A DNA stretch of 64,000 bases. Origin: Hansfordia pulvinata. Its lineage: Eukaryota; Ascomycota; Sordariomycetes; Xylariales. The position numbers were made by a program, and so were the translations under genes. How positions within the stretch are numbered: the stretch's first letter is position 1; every line of letters starts with the position of its first letter. Below, piece by piece: positions 23,452 through 33,545 of the stretch. The stretch is taken from the NCBI GenBank assembly GCA_006538405.1, contig BJKQ01000003.1:2046001-2110000 (forward strand), read 5' to 3'. The notes below the pieces were generated by a model. The model was not told the DNA's origin. It worked only from the letters and a program-made list of their open reading frames with translations, and did not search any database.

Positions 23452-23990
23452 CGGACCTGTTTGCGAGGCCAAGGGTTTCTTTATATAATATTTACTCGTG
23501 TCATGTAGACTTTCTCTTCTTTTTGTGCGCTGTTGGCTTGGTCTCTGTATATAAGTGGAAGGTTGAGAACGGGTACTTATAGACTGTGTGGATCTTCCTT
23601 TTCTGGTGCGGGTGAAGATACACCAAGTGCAATCGCAGCAGTGTGAAGAAGGCTGCAACGTCCTGTCTCTACAGTTAATGGTCTTCCGGATGCACTGTGA
23701 AGAGAACGTATTTCGCAGTGAGCGACGTGCAGCCTGTGCCCCCTGGGTTCGTTGTTGGCTATCACTCGTGGCTTCATGACGGACGTCAGCGGGAGCGGGA
23801 GCGGTAGGTCGGGATCTGGGCTGTGTGGCGGAAGAGAGATATAGGGCTTCAGGGAGGGGGGAGAGACCCCGCATGTCTCTGTGCGCCCTTCGGACTCGCA
23901 AGCTCCAATCTCACGACGGAATCGAAAGAGGGCTCGGCGCAGGACACAGCGGCGGTAGCCGGCCCCTCTCGCAAAGCTCACGTGAGAGAA

Positions 23991-24009
23991 GGCCGGAATG
24001 GTTCCGGCC
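23991..24009. promoter_or_regulatory. Inverted repeat GGCCGGAA-N3-TTCCGGCC, distal copy
   Basis: Perfect 8 bp arms around a 3 bp centre (TGG), about 610 bp upstream of the dioxygenase ATG. Inverted CCG/CGG half-sites are typical targets of Zn2Cys6 regulators. The assignment as an operator is an inference from symmetry and from a second copy closer to the gene. Confidence 0.45.
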
Positions 24010-24448
24010 ACTGGGCGCGGGAGCCGACCCCGATTGCGGACCAAAGTGGAGTCGCTCCACCCCCTGCGATTGCGCTCCCTTCCCGGCCGCAGAGGTCGTC
24101 GCCGAGACAGAGCCGTGTCTGCGATGTCCGAGCACGGCTCCCGCATTGCCACTGCACTACATACTGGGCTTGGACATCAGAGAGTGGAACCGACAGGCTC
24201 ATACAGTACAATTCGACTCAAGTCGAAAGACAGAAAAAGTTGCTCTGCCGGGGGCGAGCTGGAGAGGAAACCCCCCTTTTTTCCCACCACCGGGCCGAGC
24301 GCGAGGTCCTACAGCGAGGTTGGGAACGCATCGACGACGTGGTTCCGTACGAGTGCAGCTTATCAGCCGCCAAGGAGGATCCTGTTACGAAATCGGGCAT
24401 TATCTGTGTGAGGGGATACGTAATGAGCCAGTGGCTGAATTGGTGTGA

Positions 24449-24469
24449 TGGCCGGAATGATTCCGGCCA
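24449..24469. promoter_or_regulatory. Inverted repeat TGGCCGGAAT-N-ATTCCGGCCA, proximal copy
   Basis: Perfect 10 bp arms around a single G, about 150 bp upstream of the dioxygenase ATG and next to a TATATT box. The core shares 18 of 19 positions with the distal copy at 23991. Confidence 0.5.
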
Positions 24470-24615
24470 CGATGTATATTAGCAGAGATTTCCGCCGGCT
24501 CAGAGGCATCAGAACCCAGACTCCCGACTCATCAAAAGCACAGTTCTCCACAGAATCCCCTGCCCAAGTTTCTCTTGAACATTACTCCTGTCTTTCCACC
24601 TGCTCTCTCCTCGTC

Positions 24616-25885
24616 ATGGCCTCCCCTGTCCCCGAAGCCCCTTTTACTGTGCTTGGAGACACCAAGCCAGATGACTTGACCCTCCCCGCCTTCATGGTGT
24701 CCACTCAAAGAGGCTTTCTGCCTCGGATGGATCCCATAGTCGATCTCCCTTCCGAGTTCTCCGTATTGGAGGACATCCTCCAGCGGATGCCCATTCGCAC
24801 GCTATCTGGGGAAAAGGGGCTCCTGGCCAAGGGGACGCTCGGCGATGCCGTCATGCAAGAGCTGCCAGACCTCACAGAGTCCATGGACAAGTACAAGTAC
24901 AACCTCCCACTTATGAACGCCCTGTACCGAGACTACTCTTTCGTGGCCTCGGCGTACCTGCTCGAGCCCTGCCATCTGCGATACATGCGAGGTGAACCAT
25001 ACGGGCTTGGCAGACAGGTTCTCCCTGCGCAGCTCTCGCGACCGATCTCCAAGTGCGCTGACCTGTAAGTCCTCCCCGATCTACATACCAAGCCTCCCCC
25101 ATCCATCCCTCCATCTATGCGTTCATCATCTGTATATATCTTCCCCCTCTTTGGAGCTATCCACCCCGATGCCCCGCTGACTCGCCCCTGGCCGAAAGGT
25201 GTGGCTTCAAGCCTTTCATGGAGTACGCCGGGTCGTACGCTCTTTTCAACTACCGCTTGGAGGATCCGGGCAAGGGTCTCGAGTACTCGAACCTGCGCCT
25301 GATCCGCGCGTTCGAGCACGGGCTGGACCCCACGTCGTCCGAGGCCGGCTTCGTCCTGGTGCACATTGACATGGTCAAGAACTCGGGGCCTCTAGTGGCC
25401 GGGACGGTGGCGTGCATCTCCGCGCTGTCCGGCGACGGCGACAGGGGCAGCGCCGCCAGCGCCGGCGCCACGGACCCGGCCGGCCAGCGCGAGGCGTTTA
25501 ACGCGGGGCTGTCGCAGATCGCGGGGGCGCTGCGGCGGGTCAACGGCGTCATGGAGAGCATGTGGGCCAAGTCCAAGCCGCGGTCGTACACGAGCTTCCG
25601 GACCTTCATCTTCGGCATCACGTCGCAGTCCATGTTCCCCGAGGGCGTCGTGTACGAGGGGGTCGGCGACGAGCAGCCCCTCAGCTTCCGCGGCGAGAGC
25701 GGCGCCAACGACTCGATGGTGCCCCTCATGGACAACCTGCTGCAGGTCCAGATGCCCGACACGCCGCTGACCGATATCCTGCGCGACTTCCGCGACTACC
25801 GGCCCAGCAACCACCGTCGGTTCCTGGGCTGGGTTGCCGAGCGCGCCGCCAGCCTCGGCGTCAAGGGCTTTGCCCTGGCTTCTTT

Positions 25886-25937
<52 letters not shown>

Positions 25938-26378
25938 GCATCGTCGCCGCCAACGTCACCGTCATCGTCATCGGCGGCCGCCGCCGCAGCGGAAGCCCGC
26001 TGCAACGCCGCAGCGTTCGCGGCCGCCGAGCCGGGCAGCCGGGAGGCGGAGCTGGTCCGGGAGTCGCGGCGGCTGTGGCTGGCGATCCTCGACGGGGTGC
26101 GCGACTTCCGGTGGCGGCACTGGTGCTTCGCGCGCGAGTACATCCTCAAGCAGACGTCGCACCCGACGGCCACGGGCGGCAGCCCCATCGTCACCTGGCT
26201 GCCCAACCAGCTGCAGGCCGTCATGGAGGAGATGTCCGAGATCTACGCCGACGTGGGCGGGGTCGGCGGGGGCCTCGGGCCCGAGACGGAGGCCATCATG
26301 GACCTGGTCGAGAGGCAGAGGGCCATGCTGAAGAAGGAGGTCGACAAGTACTGCGTCGAGCGCGGAGTTCAGCACTAG
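24616..26378 (+). CDS. BNA2: Indoleamine 2,3-dioxygenase
   Basis: Two exons, 24616..25064 and 25199..26378, 542 aa. The 134 bp intron has donor GTAAGT, a CTGAC branch site and acceptor GAAAG; the frame across it gives KCADLCGFKPFMEYAGSYAL. The haem enzyme opens the tryptophan indole ring to N-formylkynurenine, the first step to kynurenine and NAD. Family blocks: FMEYAGSYALFNYRL, the substrate-side RTFIFGITSQSMFPEGVVYEG (Arg284), YRPSNHRRFLGWV, and the proximal haem-ligand region FRWRHWCFAREYI (His457 proposed). A run of 17 perfect TCG codons (Ser380-396) plus Ser/Ala-rich sequence forms an insert between HRRFL and the proximal His. This makes the protein longer than the roughly 400-450 aa of animal and yeast forms. 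The insert is in a loop position and the key residues are intact, so activity is likely. Confidence 0.93.
25887..25937 (+). repeat. (TCG)17 microsatellite coding poly-Ser
   Basis: Seventeen perfect TCG units inside the dioxygenase gene, in frame as serine. Repeat number is likely to vary between strains. Confidence 0.97.
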
Positions 26379-27197
26379 TGAGAACCTTCTAGGCGTGAGT
26401 GAGTCTTCCGTTCAAGGAACTGGGTCCGCAGCAAGGCAGAGCTGTGATTATATATCTCAGCCACTTTCGAGAAAACAAGCTGTTCTGCGTAAGGTGCCAT
26501 GTACACATCATGATGTGTCCATCGATATCCTTCTTCCTGAGCCTGTCCTGCGGGACATGACTGCATGCGATGGATGTCCGAAAACTTCATTGCACCGGTA
26601 TCTACCTACTGAGTACCTACGTACCTATCAGGTCTATGTACGTAAGCGAGTTGCTCTGCCATGTCCATGCAGTCGAGATCTTTTGACCGGGGGGAAGGTA
26701 CGACTGTGCCTGAGGTGTGCTCAGACAAGTTTGGGAACATCGTTCCAGAACCATTCCCCTCCCACCACCTACATGTAATGTACAGCGTCAAGTCCAAACT
26801 GCCACCTGTTTGTGACCTCGCCCATGATGATCGCGCCCGCTCCCAGCGTCATCCGGATGAGCACAACCGCGTGGCCAGCAGCGCTTCAGTAGCGGGCGCC
26901 TGTTCCGACCTAGGCTTTGTTGCCTTACTCCACGCATTTCGGGCATTGTCTGCCAACCTAAAAGTCTTGACGCGTGCGAGCTGGGCTGAAGTTGGCAGGG
27001 CGCGACTCATGCCTCTGCGGGCAGCGCGAACTTTGATATGCCTCCCAGATGGCAAGCGGTCTCATAGGCAGACCTGTCTATAAAATGGAAAAGCCAGCAC
27101 AGAACCCGCTGTCTTCTTCCGGTTTCGATCCACATACCATACCACCTTCGCGGGCGTCCAACGTCTCTGTCTCCGGCTGCTGACATCTTCTCTCAGT
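26379..27197. other. Intergenic, 0.8 kb
   Basis: Lies between the dioxygenase stop and the hydrolase start, both on the plus strand. TACCTA-type pieces cluster at 26600-26645. No gene seen. Confidence 0.5.
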
Positions 27198-28549
27198 ATG
27201 AATCTGGTGGACACTTTCGCCATCCAACGCGTCACTGCGGGCTCTGCTTCCGTCGCCACAAGCTCTCGACCCTCGATCGCAGAGGTTCCGAACCATCTCC
27301 ACTCGTCGGTGGTGGACAGGTTAGACCCCGCGTTTGCAGAGGTGTACGCAAGATACCAAGGTGCTTGACATTGCCGGGCGCACAGACGCAGGTGCAAAGG
27401 GGATTGCGCGGAAGACCGCTGACATGACGAATAGCCCCCCTGATACGCGCCGACCAGATCCCATACGAGGTGTTCAAGAGAGACCCGGATCTCTACTCGT
27501 TTCCCACCTACAAGGTCCAGGACCCGGCGCCGGCCGTAGGCAGCGATGAGTTCCATCGGCTGCCCGTCTCAAGCCCCGTCGGCGAGATCACGATCCAGGT
27601 GTACATCCCGACACGCAAGGCCGTCGCACGAGGCGGGCTCGAGTCTTCAAAACGCGGCGATGGCGCTGGGGGCCTTCTCCCGGCCCTTCTCAGCTTTCAC
27701 GGCGGCGGATTTGTGCTCGGCGGGCTCGATACAGACGAGTCGCTCTGCCGCAAGATCTGCCAAGGGGTCGGATGTGCCGTCGTCAACGTCGGCTACCGTA
27801 CTGCCCCCGAGTACCCGCACCCGACGCCCGTGAGTGACTGCTGGGATGCACTCAAGTGGCTTGTTCGCAATGCTGGGCATCTCGGCATCGACGCCTCGCG
27901 GATCGCCGTCGGTGGCTTCTCGGCGGGGGGTTGCATGGCGGCCGTGCTCGCGCTACTGGCACGCGACTATAGCGGATACGACGAGGACGAGGTCGACGAT
28001 GATGCCACCGGCGCCTCAACCACAACGACGGCGATAGGGATCCCGCCGTTGGCGCTGCAGCTTCTTGTAGTTCCCGTCATCGACGCTCGGCATGTGCCCA
28101 TCATCGGTCCCAGCGAGATGGACAGCACACCATACTGTAGCCAGGCCGAGCTGCAGTTCGCGCCCTGCCTACCCCTCTCGCGTCTTCAGTGGTTTTACAA
28201 CCTATGGCTAGGCACGGGTGAGGACCGACAGGCAAAGGCGGCGGATTACCTGGCGTCGCCCATAGCTGCCCAGTCGGGACATTCAGGGCTCGCCCCGGCC
28301 TCCATTCACTGCGCCGAGATTGACCCGCTGCTCTCCGAGGGGCAGGCGTACCACGAAAAGCTAATCGCTGCGGGGACTCCGAGCCGCATCAAGGTGTACG
28401 AGGGCCAGGGTCACCCCTTTACCCACTGGGACGCCGAGGTTCCTGCAGCCAAGGACTTTCTCCGGGACTGCATAGCCTCTCTCAGGGACGCGTTTGGGCA
28501 CAACAGTACAGAGCTGGCCATCAGGATTAAGGGGGTTCGGGGGGCTTGA
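27198..28549 (+). CDS. Alpha/beta hydrolase fold-3 (hormone-sensitive-lipase type) esterase
   Basis: Exons 27198..27360 and 27435..28549 encode 425 aa. The 74 bp intron has a weak donor (GTGCTT), a CTGAC branch site and acceptor AATAG. The join gives ARYQAPLIRADQIPYEVFKR, as expected in this family, so the ATG at 27198 is preferred to a start in exon 2. The oxyanion motif HGGG is at 143-146, the nucleophile elbow GFSAGG has Ser217, and the acid and base are Asp351 (EIDPLL) and His381 (GQGHPF). No signal peptide, so probably cytosolic. An Asp-rich loop near residues 236-246 is extra. Such enzymes cleave short acyl esters or amides; the substrate cannot be read from sequence. It follows the dioxygenase on the same strand. 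Confidence 0.9.
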
Positions 28550-30570
28550 GGAGCGGTCAGGTTGCACTCGGTCCACAGCATTCTCCTCAGCAAGTCATAC
28601 CTTCGAAGCTCTGCTTCCGGCATAGATCTACGCGTTGAAGCATGATCACAAACATCAAGACCTCGAAATCGCATGATATAACGTCAATAGACGAAATCCT
28701 GGACATGGACTCCTCTGCAGAGGCCCACCATTGTCAAGCCGATAAAATTCTCGGCACTCAGAGACATGGTGAGCAACCGAAGCAAGCGTTGTTTGAGTAC
28801 CTAGGGTCCAAATCCAGGGCCAGTAGATACTTGAAGAGACACAAAGACTGAGGGAGCGCGCATGAATGTCTGGTATTGTGTGAGTGTCCAAGGAAAGCAT
28901 GCTGTGAACCGTCGAACTGGGCTGATGCAGACTGGCCTTTCCACAAGAGGCTACGCTTTGGTATTACTTGACTTCTGCAGATGGACCCTGCCGACGAGAT
29001 GAGGACCTTGTCTCGTCGTGATGCTGGATGCTTCGGAAGGGCAAGTCAGTGGCGCACGGCGCTCCTGTAATCCTACTCTTTTCTCATCGATCTCCCGCTG
29101 TCATCGCAAATGGGATGCGACCTGGTGGCAGTCCACGCACCCGACGTAGCTTCTACGGTTTCAGGGCGACGGCTCGAACTGAAGTCGCCCAAGCTGTCGT
29201 CAACGCACAGAGCCCTTTGTTGTACAGCACAGATGAGGGGCCGAGCGAAAGAGCAGAACGCGCGTCTCGAATGACAGGTCTTTATGATGGCCGTGGACGC
29301 AAGTTTTGCGGGAGCTCTCTGTTCGGCACGTTGCACAGGACACCGCTTTGCCCATGCCTCGATATGGCCCGTGTGACTTGGGACTCTGGGCTGAAGCTGA
29401 TGGTATGCCATCTATCTTCCCAGCCTGTCAGTCCATGATGTGACCCTGGGATGCACAGCCCTGCTGCCCATCGGTGCCCAAGATTGACCGCCCAGTCTGC
29501 CCAGTCACAAGTTGCGGGCCGGCACGGTCGTATGCCATACTGTTTGTTATTATCAGAGGCCGAGACCGGGCCTAGTAGCTTGCAGTAACAGGGGGGGTAA
29601 AGGCAACTCTTTTTCCATCCCGGGGATCCGAGGCGGGAACTGCCGCCGGAGTCGGTTGCGGGGCATCTCGAGTGATTTTATCGGGCGACTTGCTGTTTCG
29701 CTGAGTGGAAGCCGAGTTTCTGTATGGATCAGGGGCTCTGCATCATGACTGCGCAGAGGTGGCGGGTGCTGCAGACAGCCTTGTCTTCGCCCCTGGTGGC
29801 TCAGACTCTGGCCTCGTGTCTTATCCAGAGTGGCCCTGCGTGTGCGCCGCCCTTCGCGACATGTGAGCCCTGCATCGCCATGTTATCGAGACATCTAGAG
29901 CGGCCGGTCAGGCGTGGCAGATTGGATGACGGTTCGCGAACCCGGGTGGGCATGCCGCAGCCAGTCCTCTCGAGAGGGTCGGATGCGGCCCAACCGACCA
30001 TAATTTCGGATAAGGGGTTTGATGCTGATCACATGTGCATGCATGCCGGCATACCTATGAAGCTCACCGCAACGAGGCATAAAAATCTTAGATGAACGTC
30101 AACGCAAGTCGCTCTTTGGGGACGCAGTGTCCCATCAGGCGCCCACGAAAGGAAGACATGGTGACATCCGCTGCGTGATACAGCCTCGCAACGGGTTTAA
30201 GGCCTCCCCTACCTAATTTCGTTGTCGTGTGAGTCGCGTGATTCTGGCTGCCTGACATCGGGCCGCGGATAGCAAATGATAGCTAGAGATGTCGATAAAC
30301 GGTATAAGAGAGGGCGGAGAGTCGGTGGTTTGGTAGTGATGCCATCGGAGTCTGCAGTCACTCAAACCACCATCTACTCGACGAGAGTCCTCCACACACA
30401 AGCTGTCCTAACAGTCCAAAGCGCGGGTCCCATCTTGAAGACAAACATACAAGCACGACCGCTGGCAGGCGCCGTCTTCCGGTATCAAACCGATTGTCAC
30501 GCCGTCAAGACTCGTTCCGCAATTCACATTGGCCTCTGGCACAAGGACTGCTTGTTGCAACGCTACAGGA
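28550..30570. other. Intergenic, 2.0 kb
   Basis: No gene, microsatellite or clear repeat seen. Open frames are at most 136 codons and unlike known proteins. Holds the promoter of the coiled-coil protein. Confidence 0.45.
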
Positions 30571-31083
30571 ATGGGCAAACAGAAGGGCGAGAGCTCCAAA
30601 GGAGGCCCTAAGGGCGAAAGCTCCAAAGGGAGCAGCAAGAAGGGGAAGGAGGTAATGCAACGGGCCTCGTCGACTCGCAAGCAGAGGGCACAGTGGCTGG
30701 ACGCCCGGGAGCTAGCGTCTTCTTGCCGACAAGAGATCAAACGCCTGCGCCAGCATCTCGCTGGCTTCGAGGAGGATGAAAGGAAGCGAATCCAGGAGTG
30801 CGTGCGACTAGAGGGCGTTATTGGATTCCTGGAGGAGGTGAAGCTGGAGGCAGATGAGAATGGCCACGAGAGAGCGCTTGAGAGGGGCAAGACTTTCGAC
30901 CAGGAGCGAGTGACGGAGCAGCGTGCCGAGGCGCAGTGGGAGATTGAAGAGGTCAGGGTCAGCATGTGGTATTACGAAACCGCAGCACAAGGGTCGGCAA
31001 ACGTTGCCAACAGCCTGAAGGAGGAGATTTCCAGGCTGGAACAGATGCTCCAGAGCTTGGTTGATTTCACGTTGCAGGAATAG
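30571..31083 (+). CDS. Small coiled-coil protein, function unknown
   Basis: A single-exon frame of 170 aa starting MGKQKGESSKGG. Residues 4-22 hold an imperfect repeat (KGESSKGGPKGESSKGSSKK). From about residue 30 to the end the chain is almost entirely charged and leucine-spaced (ARELASSCRQEIKRLRQHLA, LEGVIGFLEEVKLEADENG, LKEEISRLEQMLQSLVDF), which predicts a long coiled coil. There is no membrane segment or catalytic motif. Its stop lies 208 bp from the Mim1 stop on the other strand. Codon use looks ordinary. I do not recognise a family; a scaffold or adaptor role would be a guess. Confidence 0.6.
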   Translation: MGKQKGESSKGGPKGESSKGSSKKGKEVMQRASSTRKQRAQWLDARELASSCRQEIKRLRQHLAGFEEDERKRIQECVRLEGVIGFLEEVKLEADENGHERALERGKTFDQERVTEQRAEAQWEIEEVRVSMWYYETAAQGSANVANSLKEEISRLEQMLQSLVDFTLQE

Positions 31084-31291
31084 TCTGGGTTGGGAGTGTT
31101 CCGGGGCTGAAATGCTGTTTGAAGACTCCTTCCCCCCAGGTCTATGTTCTCGGTTTTGATCCATTTATACATTTTTTGAGGCCCCCATGATGCTCGGTTC
31201 GTGTTGCGCTCTCTCGAGTGTGTTTTCAACGTCCACGATGCTTTCACATCGGCGTAATTTGGCACATGGCGAACTGTGTCGTTTTAACGCC

Positions 31292-31699
31292 TCATAACGT
31301 AGCGGCAGCCTCGACGGCGCCGACGGCCTTGAATTTCTTCTTATCAGTCCATTGCACTTCGACATTGTGCATCCATTCCATATATTTAGACCAGCCTAAA
31401 CAGTTTCATAATTCCGTCAGCAACATGATATCGGAGGGGCCACGATAGTGACGGGACAGGGATAAAGGCGTACTCCAGACGGCAAACTTGCGGCCAAAGT
31501 ACTTGCCGGCGAAGGGCACAATGATCATGGTGAGGAGAAGCTGCAATTGGTCCAGGCTCTCCTCCCATTCCTTCTGCGCATCCCAGTCATCGTCTAATTC
31601 CGAGTCAAAGCTCTCGGTAGAGCTCGAGGGGAGCGAGTCGATCTCGTCGCTGTCGGAAGCTGGATCGTCGGGAATGGTGAAGGAGTCGGACAGAGACAT
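31292..31699 (-). CDS. MIM1: Mitochondrial outer-membrane import protein Mim1 (Tom13)
   Basis: Exon 1 (31699..31474) and a short ATG-less exon 2 (31395..31292) are joined over a 78 bp intron (donor GTACGC, acceptor TTTAG), giving 109 aa. The N terminus is acidic and Ser-rich (DDPASDSDEIDSLPSSSTES). The conserved core is WEESLDQLQLLLTMIIVPFA, a single membrane helix at about 52-68, followed by GKYFGRKFAVWSWSKYMEW. The end is KKKFKAVGAVEAAATL. In yeast Mim1 forms a complex with Mim2 that inserts alpha-helical proteins into the outer membrane. Length and the membrane core match. It is divergent with the eIF2-beta gene. Confidence 0.9.
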
Positions 31700-33545
31700 G
31701 GCGAGACCGGTACAGAGCTGTGGCCTGTTGGAAGTAGTCGCGGTAGCTTCGGCAGTGCCGCGAAGACACGTGGAATCTGTTGGTCCGCAAAGGAGGGCAG
31801 CAGACGTGGCGCTGCTAGCAAGGCAAGTGAGGCATTGAGCCCAGCCAGCCGGGGGGTGGACGGCTTGTCCGAAAGAGGGCGGCGGGTGGCGATTGAAGCG
31901 ACGATGTCCGGCGAAGCTGGAACTTCTGGTGCCTTGGGGAGCTGATTGCAGTACGTCGGGGATCGCGGGTGAGTTGCTAACCGCTGACGTACTGGGCAAG
32001 GTCGAGATGCGAAGCTGATCTGGGGACGCGATGTCGGTAGGCGCACTGCGGGTTGCCGTCTGGCAACTGATCAGCAGTCGCGCCCTGCAGTACCGCGGAC
32101 GTCCCAGCAGAGGTACGGGGTACGAATACTCGTTACGCTTGGCAGTACTCGTACCTGGCTGAGGCGGGACACTTCAAACGCGGGCCCCGATGCTGCTGTG
32201 GTGGCCCGTATGTTACTGTGGAGGGCTGGGTGTCGGACGGAGACAAAACTGGCGCTGTGGGAATGCACACGGCGAAACGCCGAGACGCCCGTTCCCGGAG
32301 CCTTGTCGCTCCGTTCACCTCGCCGGCTCCGTGACCCGTGACCGCAGCTGCATTTAATGGATCTCATCAATCACTGTTTGAACTTCCCATATATGTATGG
32401 TAACGGATGCCATGACGCGAATCGAATCAAAAGGGCACAATTGGTCACCTGCACCTGCAGTCGCGAAGGTACCTAGGCAAGTACATTATGTAGAGTTCAG
32501 GACCAAAGTCCCGCGGGTACCTTGCATGTTGAGCTACAGGAAAAGAACATGAACCTTACAGGTAGGCGCTTTCGGATATTACAAGTACCTCTGGGAAATC
32601 CATGATCGAGTCAAGGCATCCGTCGGCACCGTACCTTACCTGTTGTCTCAATCTAAGCCTCCGGATGAACTACCCGCAGTCCAGGTGGCTCGTCGCCATT
32701 TGCGGGCCATGCACCGCATCAGCAGCCAGTGGGCCAGCACAGACAAAGAGCCCACGGATTCCACTGGTTATGCGGGACAAGACTCTAACGTTAGTCGCCG
32801 GGCTCGCCTTATCAACCCCATCCCATGGATAGCAGAGAATCGGGCGGTGCCACGCTGCTCAATCCCGGGCCACTGGGCAAATGTACAGAGCGTATCGCAT
32901 GCCTTGCACGCCTTGTTCTCACCTGGGCGGTGCCTCTTAGATAACCTTGCAATAAGCCGCCTAATGTCTGCTGGCTCAGGCGCTTACCGCACGAGCGATC
33001 CTTCTGCCGCGGGTGGCCACCGTCACGTCACTCTGCATCCCGCCTGTTCGCGATTCTCTCTCGACCCGCGCTGATTTCCAAGGCCCTTTCCCCTTCCTCT
33101 TCCGCCTGCACTCGTCTCGCCTCAGTCAACGCCGCCCTGCCATCGCAGACCAAAGCATCCCTACCTCGTGGATCGACTCGGAAATACTCGACTCGTCCTC
33201 AAACAAAAACCTCGTTTCTCCCAGAGCTGCGAGCCCACCGCCAGACCCCTAGATCCACAACCGCCCCTTCGCCCGTCGCCATCACCGCGGTAGCGACACC
33301 GGCAGCCGTCACTATCCATGCACTTTGCGCCTCCTTGTCATAAAACTTGACTGTTCTGTCAACAGACCACCGCCCTCAATTTGATCTTCTCTCGGCATCA
33401 AATTTGCCTGCTCCAGTGTCACAAAATCGACACGCAGGAACCGGCACCACCCCAACGCTGCACGTCGATTGGACCTCTGGCGGCCGTGGTACAACGATAG
33501 GATCGCATCGGGACAGGGAACACCCAGATCTACCCCTCTTGCAAG
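31700..33545. other. Divergent promoter region, 1.8 kb, Mim1 / eIF2-beta
   Basis: Has one TACGAGTA octamer (32146) inside a TAC-rich patch at 32110-32155. The stretch 33060-33330 is C/T-rich, as in many fungal 5' leaders, and probably holds the eIF2-beta transcription start. No other gene is supported. Confidence 0.5.

Larger units (their letters stand above)
23346..24615. other. Intergenic: promoter of indoleamine 2,3-dioxygenase
   Basis: Lies between two plus-strand genes. Holds a long G run (23431-23451), two perfect inverted repeats built on CCGGAA/TTCCGG (23991-24009 and 24449-24469) and a TATATT box at about 24475. Open frames here are low-complexity shadows of each other. Confidence 0.6.

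Noticed and set aside
24449..24469. Heat-shock element reading of the GAA/TTC symmetry
   Set aside because: Heat-shock elements need GAA-N2-TTC spacing. Here the arms are three bases apart, and the longer CCGG symmetry fits zinc-cluster sites better.
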